Positions 16,129 to 25,229 of a stretch of DNA of 64,000 nucleotides are shown one piece after another; the first letter of the stretch is position 1; the number at the start of each line of letters is the position of its first letter. The translations under genes and the position numbers were made by a program. Where the stretch lies: positions 4,030,001 to 4,094,000 of the forward strand of contig NZ_FNSD01000001.1 of assembly GCF_900105625.1 (NCBI RefSeq), in the 5' to 3' direction. This DNA is from Terriglobus roseus (GTDB lineage Bacteria; Acidobacteriota; Terriglobia; Terriglobales; Acidobacteriaceae). The notes below the pieces were generated by a model. That model did no database searches. It was not told the DNA's origin and saw nothing but the letters and a program-made list of their open reading frames with translations.

Positions 16129-18333
16129 ATGAGATTCAAGGCACGGACAGTTATGGTGCTGTTAAGTGTGTCCATCGGGCGTGGCCTGCATGCCCAGGCG
16201 GATCAGGGCTCGGCTCTTTCCCTTCAGGGGTTTTCAGGCGTTCTCAACACTCCGAATGGCCATGTGCAGCGGGAAGGAACCTTCGACCTGCTGTACAGCA
16301 ATCAGCGGGATAATGTCGTGGGTTATGGCATCCCAGCCTGGCAGGACAACTTCCTGTTCTCTGTTGGAATGTTCAACTTCGTCGAGGTTGGCGGTCGGCT
16401 GACCAGTGCTCCGCCCTTTCCAACCCATTCCGGCATCCGCGACCTTTCCGCGAACTGGAAAGTGTCTTCCGATCCTCTGACGGCACGGTTCCGCTTCTCC
16501 CCAGCACTGGCCGTGGGCATGCAGGACGTAGGTGGAGGGGCGCACCTGCTGGGAACCAAGTATGTCGCTGGCTCTGTCGACCCGGTTGGTTGGTTGCGGC
16601 TGTCCGCTGGCTATGGAAGCGGTCCGGGACGGATGAAAGGCGCGTTCGGCGGCATGGAGCTGATGGCTCATCCCTGGGTCACCCTGCTTGGCGACTATGA
16701 CACCAGCAATACCAATCTGGGTGTACGCCTGACAGCTCCAGCGTTGCCGTATATCCCGGTTCGATTGACGGCCACCTTCTCCTCACCGGTCCAGAATTCG
16801 CAGGGGCTGGGGATTGCGGGCGGCTTGATTATCCCTCTAGACTTCAAGAAGTCGTCACACCACAGAGCTTCTCTCACTACGGACCATGGAAGCTGGCAGT
16901 CCCAGAAGACTCTTTGGGATGTTTTTCGGGCCAGGAATGTTCAAGTGACGGCGGATCCTGCGTCGTCGCCGACCGATGTGTCCGCAACAGCGCCCGTGGC
17001 AACGCCTTTGTCTGGAGTGGCGTCTCCCTCTCCTTCGGGCGACCCAGTGTTGACGGCGGTCCCGCCACCAGTGCCGATTCTCTCTGGCAACAATACAAAG
17101 CAGGAGTCCCCGGAATGGGTTCGGGAACACCTGATCAAGGGCGGATTCGTCAACGTTCGAGTGGGGTTGCTGGGGAAGACGCTTGTTGTGGAGTACGAGA
17201 ACATCCGCTACAACCACAACGAGCTGGACGCAATAGGGGTCGTTACCGGAATCGCCAGTCAGGCAGCCGGAGACGGCGTCGAAGACCTTCGGTTGGTAGT
17301 GAAGCGAAGGGGACTGGAACTGCTGCAGATCGAAGCGCAGCTCGAGCCTCTGCGTGACTGGTTGCAAGGCGATGTGCAGACCAAGGCACCGACGCTCGTC
17401 GTCACCCAAAAGTTGGCCAGCGAAGCCGGTACCAACTTTGTGGCCGGTGGAACCAACCCCGGAAGACTGCGGCCTTCGATCATGGTGTACCCGTCCTTGA
17501 TCACCCTGGTCGGTACCGAGAACGGCGTCTTCGACTACCAGCTCTCGATTCGACCGGAGCTCCAGTTGCCACTCTGGCGCGGCGCGACGGGCGTGGCGCG
17601 ATGGGATCTGCCGATCTCCTGGAGTGGCAACCTGGACGACGGGCAGGTCTATGCCGCGTACCGCACCCCGGCGCGGATGGATCGGTTGATGTTTTTTCAG
17701 GCGGTGACACTCGCTCCCGGGCTTGTAGCCAACCTGGGCGCAGGCAAGATTCAAGACACGACGAACGGTACCCTCAATGAGTTGAGTTGGACCGTTGGCG
17801 GCGGCATGAATCGTTTCAAGGCGATCCAGTCCTGGGGGCGCGACAGTGGCACGAACCGAAATGTTTTTCTCGGCTCGTACCGCTACTTTCTCGCACGTTA
17901 CGATCTCGGGTTCGAGGGGGTTGCGGGACGCTTCTGGGGACAGGACACTGGTTTCAAGGTCAGCATGCAGCGGTTCTTCGGCGATGCGTCAGCCTCCCTG
18001 TATTTCAAGGATTCGAAGTTGCAGAACGGCCCCGAGCGCTGGCTGCAGGCGGGCATCCAACTGGAGTTCCCGCTCACGCCACGCAGGGACATGAAGGCGC
18101 GACCGATACAAATCCGTGGCAACCAGGACTGGCTCTACGCGCAGGAGACGGGTATCGCTTCCTCTTCGATCCAGAACTCGAACTACATCCAGCCTGGACT
18201 GGCAGTCGTGCCGGAACCAGCACAAGCCCTGGATCTTTACTTCTACGACCGCGAACGCCTCAATGCTGACTACATCCGCAGTCACACAGAGCGGATCAAG
18301 GATGCCTGGCGGTTCTTCCGCGACGGTGTGTAG
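16129..18333 (+). CDS. YjbH-domain outer-membrane protein for exopolysaccharide production
   Basis: 734 residues from the ATG at 16129, selected because a signal peptide follows (MRFKARTVMVLLSVSIGRG, cleavage near HAQA); the frame is open 52 codons upstream with no start signal. It begins like YjbH (DUF940) proteins: LSLQGFSGVLNTPNGHVQRE, then repeated amphipathic beta-strands (GMFNFVEVGGRLTSA, RFRFSPALAVGMQD). A middle domain (residues 330-450) with VRVGLLGKTLVVEYENIRYN resembles a periplasmic alpha/beta insert, and the second half is another beta-barrel-like series ending in RIKDAWRFFRDGV. In Enterobacteria yjbEFGH is an exopolysaccharide operon with YjbH in the outer membrane. No yjbEFG partner is near, but a polysaccharide locus starts about 12 kb downstream and shares an upstream palindrome with it. 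Confidence 0.8.
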   Translation: MRFKARTVMVLLSVSIGRGLHAQADQGSALSLQGFSGVLNTPNGHVQREGTFDLLYSNQRDNVVGYGIPAWQDNFLFSVGMFNFVEVGGRLTSAPPFPTHSGIRDLSANWKVSSDPLTARFRFSPALAVGMQDVGGGAHLLGTKYVAGSVDPVGWLRLSAGYGSGPGRMKGAFGGMELMAHPWVTLLGDYDTSNTNLGVRLTAPALPYIPVRLTATFSSPVQNSQGLGIAGGLIIPLDFKKSSHHRASLTTDHGSWQSQKTLWDVFRARNVQVTADPASSPTDVSATAPVATPLSGVASPSPSGDPVLTAVPPPVPILSGNNTKQESPEWVREHLIKGGFVNVRVGLLGKTLVVEYENIRYNHNELDAIGVVTGIASQAAGDGVEDLRLVVKRRGLELLQIEAQLEPLRDWLQGDVQTKAPTLVVTQKLASEAGTNFVAGGTNPGRLRPSIMVYPSLITLVGTENGVFDYQLSIRPELQLPLWRGATGVARWDLPISWSGNLDDGQVYAAYRTPARMDRLMFFQAVTLAPGLVANLGAGKIQDTTNGTLNELSWTVGGGMNRFKAIQSWGRDSGTNRNVFLGSYRYFLARYDLGFEGVAGRFWGQDTGFKVSMQRFFGDASASLYFKDSKLQNGPERWLQAGIQLEFPLTPRRDMKARPIQIRGNQDWLYAQETGIASSSIQNSNYIQPGLAVVPEPAQALDLYFYDRERLNADYIRSHTERIKDAWRFFRDGV

Positions 18334-18340
18334 TTTCGCA

Positions 18341-18366
18341 AAAAGCCCGCCATATGGCGGGCTTTT
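18341..18366 (+). terminator. Rho-independent terminator after the YjbH-like gene
   Basis: AAAAGCCCGCC, ATAT, GGCGGGCTTTT is a perfect 11-bp stem with a four-base loop directly after the stop at 18333. The A-run and T-run at the ends make it usable from either side. Confidence 0.88.
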
Positions 18367-18845
18367 CCGTTTAGGTGGTTCGTTAAGGGAAAGGTAGCCA
18401 ATCGTTCGGATCTCACCCGAGGGGGTGGCACGACTCACCCGCCTGCTCTCATGCGGTGACTACCGGTTCGGCGTGGGTGCGGTTGGCGTTGACTATCCCC
18501 GGCCAGTGTTGGCCAACGCGCCGTGTCCTGCTTACGGCCTGCATCCGAAACAGAATGCTCAAGGGTTACGCAGACAAGGCTACGCCGTGATGGGCCCGTC
18601 CTTCGAAGCGTTGAAATGCAGAGCTTGAGGTCGCGCCGTCCAGGCGCTACTTCGTTGCGAATCTGATCTCTGAGGCGTCGCGCAAGACCACGCGGTTAGC
18701 GCCGTGGGGACTATTTCAAAAAAAGTTCGATGACAGTTTTGCAATCGCGAGCCTACAATCCTTCCGCACGACAAAATGACCAGATTCGCGTCGCCAGTAG
18801 CGCGAAAATTCGAAACGTTTTTGTAGTCCCTTCAGGAGTCCATTC
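18367..18845. other. Intergenic region without a supported gene
   Basis: Nothing gene-like stands up in these 479 bases: short open frames lack ribosome sites and resemble nothing. The last 20 bases hold AGGAG at 18834-18838, which sets the TTG start of the next receptor. No obvious promoter was recognised. Confidence 0.45.
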
Positions 18846-21800
18846 TTGACATTCTCAGCAGTGATCGCACGCCCATCTTCCTTTTTCAGCAGGCGGCCCT
18901 CGCGCCTGCTGTTCGGAATCGTATTCGCTCTCGTGACACTTTTTACCTCCGGTATGAGACCCCTGATGGGCCAGTCAGGCGGCGGCAGCATCACGGGATT
19001 GGTCACGGACCAGTCCGGAGCCGTTGTGCCAAACGCAACGGTCACGGTGCTGAATACGGCGACCGGTGTCTCCACCGTGCGCACCAGTACTTCGGGCGGC
19101 AACTACTCCATCAGTCCTCTGCAGCCGGGCACCTATTCGGTCACGGTTTCCTACCAGGGCTTTAGCGGCTTCAAGCAGGAGAACGTGGTTGTGAACGCCC
19201 TCTCTGAAGTGGGCCTCAACATCACGCTTCAGCCCGGTAGCCAGACGGAGATCATCACCGTAAGCACTGCTCCGCCGATGATGGAAACCACTAATGCGAC
19301 GCTGGGTGGAACCATTGAAAACAGCACGTATGCCGCGCTGCCATTGCTGATCTCTGGCGGCCAGCAGCGTGACATCACACAGTTCTCCAACCTGCTGCCG
19401 GGCGCGCAGGTGAATCCGGGCGGTCGCTCGTCGATCATCGGCGGTACCGGTCAGCGTGTGGGCGAGCTGTATGTGGATGGACTACCCCTGACCACGGCGA
19501 GCCAACAGGGTGACAATCGTCCTGTCTTCAACATCGTTCCACTGGAAGCGATCGACCAGATCAAGGTCGTTACCAGCGGCTACTCCGCGCAATACCAGGG
19601 CGCTGGTCTCGAGAACTACAACCTGAAGGCGGGTACGAATAAGTTCCACGGTTCGGCCTTTGCGTACATCCGCAACACGATCTTCGATGCCTGGTCTTTC
19701 TCGTCCAAGCCCGGTGGCCCCAACGTGGTGCCGAAGCTCGTCAACGGCAGCCTCACAACGGTGGCCGGACCGAAGCCCGCAGAGCACCAGATCGAATACG
19801 GCTATACCTTCGGCGGCCCCATTCGTATTCCGCACGTAATCGATGGCCGGGATAAGCTCTTTTTCTTTACGACGCTTGATCGCTTTCGCTCGCGGTTGGG
19901 CGCGAACTATGTCACCAGCACGATCCCGACGCTTGGAGAACGTCAAGGTGACTTCAGCCAGGTGGGCTTTCCGATCTACGATCCTACGACCCAGGCAGCC
20001 TGCACGGCCAAGAGCACTACGGGCGCGTGCCGCTACCAGTTCGGTTACGGTCCCGGCACGGGGAATGGACCTGCCGGTAATCCGACCCAAATCGGCGCGG
20101 TCAATGTTATCCCGACTTCCAGGATCTCGCCGATCACGCAGTACATGCAGAAGTTCCTGCCAACACCTCTTGACCTGACCAAGGTTACCAACAACTTCTC
20201 CAGCGGCGTACCCACTGGTTTCGACAACTTCCTGTATTCGGTCCGTGTCGACTACATCATCTCTCCCAAGCAAACACTCTCGGGTGCATATAACCAGGGC
20301 AGTCGGCATGCAGTGCCCTACACCGGGGCAGCTGCGCCTGGTGTCGCAGTAGTTCCGTACATCACAACGACACTCTCTACGGTCAAGGGAAACATCGCGG
20401 ATCTACAGTACACCTACCAGATCACCCCAAACCTGGTGAATCAGGCGAAGTATGGCTTCATTTACTTCGGTGGCCCGCCGACGGGCAACATCACCGGCAC
20501 CTTGAACCCCGGTCTCTATGGCCTCGCGGCGGCCGGTGTCACGGGGCTTCCGTCTGGCCAGGCTTCGGATAACTTTCCCAATACCTCGTTCAGCGGCACC
20601 AACGCTCCCACAGGCTGGGTCGGCAACACGCCAACTTCCACCAACCGGTCCTACACCTATGAATTCGTCGATAACCTGGCGCTTGTGAAGGGCCGTCATT
20701 CGATGAACTTCGGGGGACAGATCCAGTGGCTCCAGAACAATGCCGACACCGCAGACGGCGCGTCCACACCTGTTTCTCTGGGATGGAGCACGAACGAAAC
20801 CGCGAACCTGACTGGTTCCACCTATGTCGCAAACTCCGGCTATTCCTACGCCAGCTTCCTTCTTGGCGCAGTGGGTTCCTCGTCAACCACGCAGCAGCCC
20901 TTCTCTATCGTAGGAGGCCGTTATCGTCCTGCCGCTCTGTACTTCCAGGACGACATCAAGGTCAACTCCAAGCTCACGATCAACGCAGGTTTGCGCTGGG
21001 ACTATCTGCCTCCTTACCGTGAGACCGCTGATCGCTGGTCGTTCCTGAATCCGGACCTTACCAATTCGATTACAGGCAGCGCTGGTGCACTGCAGTTCGC
21101 GGGAAACCGAGGCGCCGGACTGAGCTGCAACTGCCGCACTCCGGTGAACACCTACTGGAAGGACTTTGAGCCGCGGGTTGGCTTTGCCTTCTCGCTCGAT
21201 GACAAGACGATCATGCGTGGCGGCTACAGCCTCAGCTTCTCGCATGGTGGAGCGAATGGTGGTGCTGCAGGCGCCGGAACCGGCACGGGCCAGACGGGAT
21301 TCAGCACTCCGATTTCCTACACGGACAGCACGGCGGGACCAGCGTTCTACCTGAACGCCGGTAACTCGAAGTACGGCGGCCCCAATGCCACACTTCCCGG
21401 CACTTCGCCAATCTCTGCTGCATCGCAGACGCTTGGTACGGGCTTCTACACGACGAGCACCGGTGCATCGGGCGGCAACGGCACGGGCATCAACTACGCC
21501 GATCCTTACATTGGTAGCCGCGCTCCCGAGTTCTCCTTCTACAACTTTGGCTTTCAGCGTGAGATCACGAAAAACATGACGATCTCATTTGACTACTCAG
21601 GCAGCCAGAGCCACTTTATCGCCGGCGCTTCCAACATCCGCGGACTCCAGTCCGGACAGCTCGATCCGAAGTATCTTGCTCTCGGAGCGAACCTGACGAA
21701 GCCTGCCACTGCGGCCAACATTGCAACAGCACAGGCGCAGACTGGTATCAGCCTGACCGTGCCTTACGCGGGATACATGGCTGCCGCGGCGGTCAACACC

Positions 21801-22742
21801 AACGCCACCATCGCCCACATGCTCACATGGAAGCCGCAGTACTCGGGTACCTCGGATTTCTGGGGTAACTACGTGGCGAATGGAAACTACAACTCATTTC
21901 AGGTTTCGCTGGCGCAGCGCGCAAGTGCCGGACTCACCTTCAACGTGAACTACACCTATTCACAGAACGTCGATAACGCCGGCACCCAACGGAGTGGTTA
22001 TGCCATTCCTGCTTCCGTGATGGCGGGTGGGGTTGGTTACGCTGCCAACCGGGCCGATCGCTCGATCTCGATCAACGATCAACCGCAGAACCTGAGTATC
22101 TTCGGTGTCTACAACAGCCAGTACGGCAAAGGCAGCCTCGGCGGCAATAACTTCCTGCTCCGTTCATTGCTGAGCGGCTGGCAGACGTCGCTCATCTACC
22201 AGTACAGCTCAGGTCTGCCGCTGCCGATCGTGGGTACCTGCAACGCCACACAAAACGTCGGACAGGGAACCTGCATGCCCGACATCAATCCCAACTTCAA
22301 GGGCAGTGTCCGTGTGAACGGCAAGTGGGGGCTGGGAGCTACCGCTGCTAATCTTGGCACAATCAGCTACCTGACCGGCGGTCTTTCCTCTACGGTCTCC
22401 GGCACCGGTGTAGGCGGCGCGCAATGCGGCGTTTCCACTGGCCCGTTCTGCAACGCGGGCGACTACAAGATCGGCAACGCTCCGCGCTTCGCTTATAACC
22501 TGCGTGGCATGGACAACTACCGGTTGAACATGGCCCTGCGTCGCACCTTCCCGATCCGCGATAACGTGCAATTCATCTTCGGCATCGACGGATCGAACAT
22601 CACAAACCACACCACCTTCGGAAACAATGCCGGTAACAACCAGATCGGCGTTAACCCCAACAATGCGGCGACATTCGGAACGTTGAACTTCGCGAGTGCT
22701 GATCCGAGAGACTTCCAGTTCTCGGGACGCATTCAGTTCTAA
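18846..22742 (+). CDS. Oar-like TonB-dependent receptor of the pectin locus
   Basis: 1298 residues, starting at a TTG that has AGGAG seven bases upstream; the next Met would cut the signal peptide. A long signal region (LLFGIVFALVTLFTSG, cleavage near LMGQ) leads into a carboxypeptidase-regulatory-like domain at about residues 45-130 (SITGLVTDQSGAVVPNATV, LQPGTYSVTVSYQGF). The plug follows (GGTGQRVGELYVDGLPLTTA, IDQIKVVTSGYSAQYQGAG), then a very long beta-barrel with many Gly/Asn-rich loops, ending FQFSGRIQF with the terminal Phe. The 3' flank encodes a rhamnogalacturonan-acetylesterase-type enzyme, and another receptor lies at 26777; the pair probably import pectin fragments across the outer membrane. 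Specific ligand inferred only from neighbours. Confidence 0.88.
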   Translation: MTFSAVIARPSSFFSRRPSRLLFGIVFALVTLFTSGMRPLMGQSGGGSITGLVTDQSGAVVPNATVTVLNTATGVSTVRTSTSGGNYSISPLQPGTYSVTVSYQGFSGFKQENVVVNALSEVGLNITLQPGSQTEIITVSTAPPMMETTNATLGGTIENSTYAALPLLISGGQQRDITQFSNLLPGAQVNPGGRSSIIGGTGQRVGELYVDGLPLTTASQQGDNRPVFNIVPLEAIDQIKVVTSGYSAQYQGAGLENYNLKAGTNKFHGSAFAYIRNTIFDAWSFSSKPGGPNVVPKLVNGSLTTVAGPKPAEHQIEYGYTFGGPIRIPHVIDGRDKLFFFTTLDRFRSRLGANYVTSTIPTLGERQGDFSQVGFPIYDPTTQAACTAKSTTGACRYQFGYGPGTGNGPAGNPTQIGAVNVIPTSRISPITQYMQKFLPTPLDLTKVTNNFSSGVPTGFDNFLYSVRVDYIISPKQTLSGAYNQGSRHAVPYTGAAAPGVAVVPYITTTLSTVKGNIADLQYTYQITPNLVNQAKYGFIYFGGPPTGNITGTLNPGLYGLAAAGVTGLPSGQASDNFPNTSFSGTNAPTGWVGNTPTSTNRSYTYEFVDNLALVKGRHSMNFGGQIQWLQNNADTADGASTPVSLGWSTNETANLTGSTYVANSGYSYASFLLGAVGSSSTTQQPFSIVGGRYRPAALYFQDDIKVNSKLTINAGLRWDYLPPYRETADRWSFLNPDLTNSITGSAGALQFAGNRGAGLSCNCRTPVNTYWKDFEPRVGFAFSLDDKTIMRGGYSLSFSHGGANGGAAGAGTGTGQTGFSTPISYTDSTAGPAFYLNAGNSKYGGPNATLPGTSPISAASQTLGTGFYTTSTGASGGNGTGINYADPYIGSRAPEFSFYNFGFQREITKNMTISFDYSGSQSHFIAGASNIRGLQSGQLDPKYLALGANLTKPATAANIATAQAQTGISLTVPYAGYMAAAAVNTNATIAHMLTWKPQYSGTSDFWGNYVANGNYNSFQVSLAQRASAGLTFNVNYTYSQNVDNAGTQRSGYAIPASVMAGGVGYAANRADRSISINDQPQNLSIFGVYNSQYGKGSLGGNNFLLRSLLSGWQTSLIYQYSSGLPLPIVGTCNATQNVGQGTCMPDINPNFKGSVRVNGKWGLGATAANLGTISYLTGGLSSTVSGTGVGGAQCGVSTGPFCNAGDYKIGNAPRFAYNLRGMDNYRLNMALRRTFPIRDNVQFIFGIDGSNITNHTTFGNNAGNNQIGVNPNNAATFGTLNFASADPRDFQFSGRIQF

Positions 22743-22763
22743 GTCGCTCCATGTTGAACGATG

Positions 22764-22790
22764 CCCACGCCGTTGTACACGGCGTGGGCT
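22764..22790 (+). terminator. Hairpin between the receptor and the acetylesterase
   Basis: Arms GCCCACGCCG (22764-22773) and CGGCGTGGGC (22781-22790) pair perfectly, 22 bases after the receptor stop. There is no T-run, so it may attenuate transcription or protect the receptor message rather than fully end transcription into the next gene. Confidence 0.55.
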
Positions 22791-22823
22791 CTCTCGTTGG
22801 CCGCCCTATTTCCAGGAGAAGAG

Positions 22824-23756
22824 ATGCACCGAGTCATTCGCTTCACGTTGTTGCTGGCTGCGATCCACGCTCCTTTCTCGCTGCATAGCGGAGCGCAGCA
22901 GCCTGCGGCGCCAGCCAAGACCACGCCTGCAGCCGTCGGCTCCACGGACCCATCGCTCAAAGACCAGCTTCATCTACCCGTGCCTCGCGATCCGAATTTG
23001 CCGACGCTTTGGCTTGTCGGTGACTCCACGGTTCGCAATGGTCATGGGGACGGTGCAGGCGGGCAGTGGGGGTGGGGTGAACCCATCGTTCAGTTCTTCG
23101 ATACATCGAAGATCAACGTGGTGAACCGCGCCATCGGCGGACGGAGCAGCCGTACATACATCACGGAGGGTCATTGGAATGACACGCTGGCCATGATGAA
23201 GCCAGGTGACTTCATGCTGGTGCAGATGGGCCATAACGATGGAGGCGCGCTCGATGACACGTCCCGCGCACGCGGTACGCTACCCGGTGTCGGCAAGGAT
23301 TCGAAGGAGATCGAGAACCCCATCCTTAAACGACATGAGACCGTACACACTTATGGGTGGTATCTGCGCCAGTATGTTGAACAGGCCAAGGCTAAGGGCG
23401 TGACCGTGGAGATGTGTACTCTCATCCCCCGCAAGATATGGAAGGACGGCAAGGTGGTACGTGACAGCGCGACGTATGCCGGCTGGGCACGGGCGGTTGC
23501 CGAACAGGAACAAATTGGCCTCATTGATCTGAATGAAATCGTCGCGAGAGAGTACGACGCGATGGGCGAGCAGGCAGTGGAGCCTCTCTTCGCGGACCCG
23601 CACACACACACCAGCGCAGCCGGTGCGTTGATCAATGCCAAAGCAGTCATTCTGGGGCTAAAGCTGCTACAACCAGATCCGCTGGAACCTTACTTCTCGG
23701 CGGCAGGGAAGCAGTTGCCAGTGATGCCGGCGCCACTTATGAATGCTGTCCAGTGA
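22824..23756 (+). CDS. SGNH-hydrolase, rhamnogalacturonan acetylesterase type
   Basis: 310 residues from the ATG at 22824 (AGGAGA six bases upstream). A signal peptide (MHRVIRFTLLLAAIHAPFSL, cut near SGAQ) is followed by a short Pro/Ala linker. The SGNH blocks are all visible: block I LWLVGDSTV with the nucleophile Ser near residue 70, the Gly block in NRAIGGRSSRTY, block III MGHNDGG with the Asn, and block V ADPHTHTSAAGA with the Asp and His. The closing HTSAAGA is typical of rhamnogalacturonan acetylesterases (CE12), which remove acetyl groups from pectin. It sits between a TonB-dependent receptor and a convergent oligogalacturonate lyase gene, which supports the pectin role. Likely periplasmic. 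Confidence 0.86.
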   Translation: MHRVIRFTLLLAAIHAPFSLHSGAQQPAAPAKTTPAAVGSTDPSLKDQLHLPVPRDPNLPTLWLVGDSTVRNGHGDGAGGQWGWGEPIVQFFDTSKINVVNRAIGGRSSRTYITEGHWNDTLAMMKPGDFMLVQMGHNDGGALDDTSRARGTLPGVGKDSKEIENPILKRHETVHTYGWYLRQYVEQAKAKGVTVEMCTLIPRKIWKDGKVVRDSATYAGWARAVAEQEQIGLIDLNEIVAREYDAMGEQAVEPLFADPHTHTSAAGALINAKAVILGLKLLQPDPLEPYFSAAGKQLPVMPAPLMNAVQ

Positions 23757-23769
23757 ATCTTACGTCTAA

Positions 23770-25203
23770 CTAACGGGTAGGAGCATTACAGGGACGATCC
23801 TTCGTGCAGTTCGTCGGAAGGGGATCGGGCCCGTAGGTTCGCCCCAGATCTGGGGTGGACAGAACATCCGTCGCCGAAGCTGGTGCCTTCTCGACCTCGA
23901 CCGCGAAGACATAGCTGGGGCCAAACATGTTTGAAGTAAAGAGTACGAGCTTCGCATCCGGCGAGAATCGAACGTTCGGTTCGAGCCGGTAGTTATGGTG
24001 CTTCATGTTCACCAGGCGCTCTGCATGAAGCACGCCGGGGGTGATGAACTGGGGCTCGTCCAGCCCCCCATTGTTCCTGGTCCACTCCGGATGGAACAGT
24101 TCGATCCACTCGCCATTGCCGGCCCGTGCCACCTGGCCCGGATCGCCTCCATCTCCCGTGAACAGCGTGGCGCCCTTGTTTACATTGAAGTGGATGGACC
24201 ATTCATCGCGTTGCATATGGTACGCAACACGTTTGTGTGTTGCCAGGTTGTAACCCGCCAGGAAGAAGTCTTCTCCCTTCGGCAATTGCCAGTCGTACCA
24301 GATGGTTTCACCATCGATCCCCCAGAACTCATGTCCTGCGATCTCCATCAACATGGTGCGCTTGTGAATCAACTCGTTGTGCGTTCCATCGGCACGGATG
24401 GTCCAGATACGGTCGACCTTCTGCCACGGACCTTCGTGGCAGTACATCAGCAGGGAAGGATCGATCGGCGAGAACAGCATGTGACCGATCCAGTCAGTCG
24501 AATGAAGCAGTTCATGAACCTTGCCGCTGGCCAGATCTACCGTGAAGAGCACGACAGGAATACGAGACGCCAGTCTGCGCTCCATCATGGCTCCCTTATC
24601 TTCCGGCTGAAAGAGGGGTTGCGGCTCGCCCGTCTTTGCCGGTGCTGTGGAGTTGCGACCGTACTCTTTTTGCGTGTCCGTGGGATGCTCGTCGTAGACA
24701 CCCGCGCCCAGGGTCTCGTCCGCATTGATCGTGGCGATCGATGCGCGCTCTGGCAGCGTCGCCAACGTGGTGACCGCTCCTGAGATCATGTCCGCTTTAT
24801 AGACCACGGAGCGTCCACTAGCCGGGTCTGTGCGCGTGAAGAAGATGCTGTCCGTCTTGTGGCCGACGACTACCGCGTGATTTGTGTAGCGGCCGCGGAG
24901 TGCCGGATCTTTCGCCGCATCGGATGGTAGCGCGGGATTCGGAGCAAGCAGTCGCGTCTTGCGTGTCTCCAGTTCCAGTGTGTGGATGCCGTCCGGCGCG
25001 GTATAGATCATGAAGCGGTCGTCAGGTGAATAGCCGTTCACGTTGAAGTAGAACGCGGAAGATCCCGGTTCATCCGTCAATCGCCAAATACGATGTCCCG
25101 TATCGCGGTCCACCCATGTCCTGGGGGGAGCGCTCGTCTGCGCTGTGGCGCTTAGGGAGCAGACTGCTGCGACGACGAAGGAATGAATGAGCTTGAACGG
25201 CAT
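23770..25203 (-). CDS. Oligogalacturonate lyase (PL22-type), exported
   Basis: 477 residues from the ATG at 25203 (AAAGGGGA upstream); the open frame extends 61 codons further but the signal peptide begins here (MPFKLIHSFVVAAVCSLSAT, cut near AQT). The body is a seven-bladed beta-propeller: WVDRDTGHRIWRLTDEPGSS, YFNVNGYSPDDRFMIYT, RYTNHAVV, then the family hallmark DPSLLMYCHEGPW and IWTIRADGT, and GHEFWGIDGETIWYDW. Such enzymes split unsaturated galacturonate disaccharides to keto-deoxyuronate by beta-elimination using metal-bound histidines. Many PL22 enzymes are cytoplasmic, so a secretion signal would place this one in the periplasm. 26 bases separate it from the upstream acetylesterase stop, so the two are probably one operon. 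Confidence 0.85.
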   Translation of the reverse strand: MPFKLIHSFVVAAVCSLSATAQTSAPPRTWVDRDTGHRIWRLTDEPGSSAFYFNVNGYSPDDRFMIYTAPDGIHTLELETRKTRLLAPNPALPSDAAKDPALRGRYTNHAVVVGHKTDSIFFTRTDPASGRSVVYKADMISGAVTTLATLPERASIATINADETLGAGVYDEHPTDTQKEYGRNSTAPAKTGEPQPLFQPEDKGAMMERRLASRIPVVLFTVDLASGKVHELLHSTDWIGHMLFSPIDPSLLMYCHEGPWQKVDRIWTIRADGTHNELIHKRTMLMEIAGHEFWGIDGETIWYDWQLPKGEDFFLAGYNLATHKRVAYHMQRDEWSIHFNVNKGATLFTGDGGDPGQVARAGNGEWIELFHPEWTRNNGGLDEPQFITPGVLHAERLVNMKHHNYRLEPNVRFSPDAKLVLFTSNMFGPSYVFAVEVEKAPASATDVLSTPDLGRTYGPDPLPTNCTKDRPCNAPTR

Positions 25204-25229
25204 ACCGCGTTTCCCCTTTGCGCTGCTTG

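Noticed and set aside
18425-18628. Short frame of 67 codons in the gap before the second receptor
   Set aside because: No ribosome binding site and no similarity to any family; sits in a region with no other coding sign.
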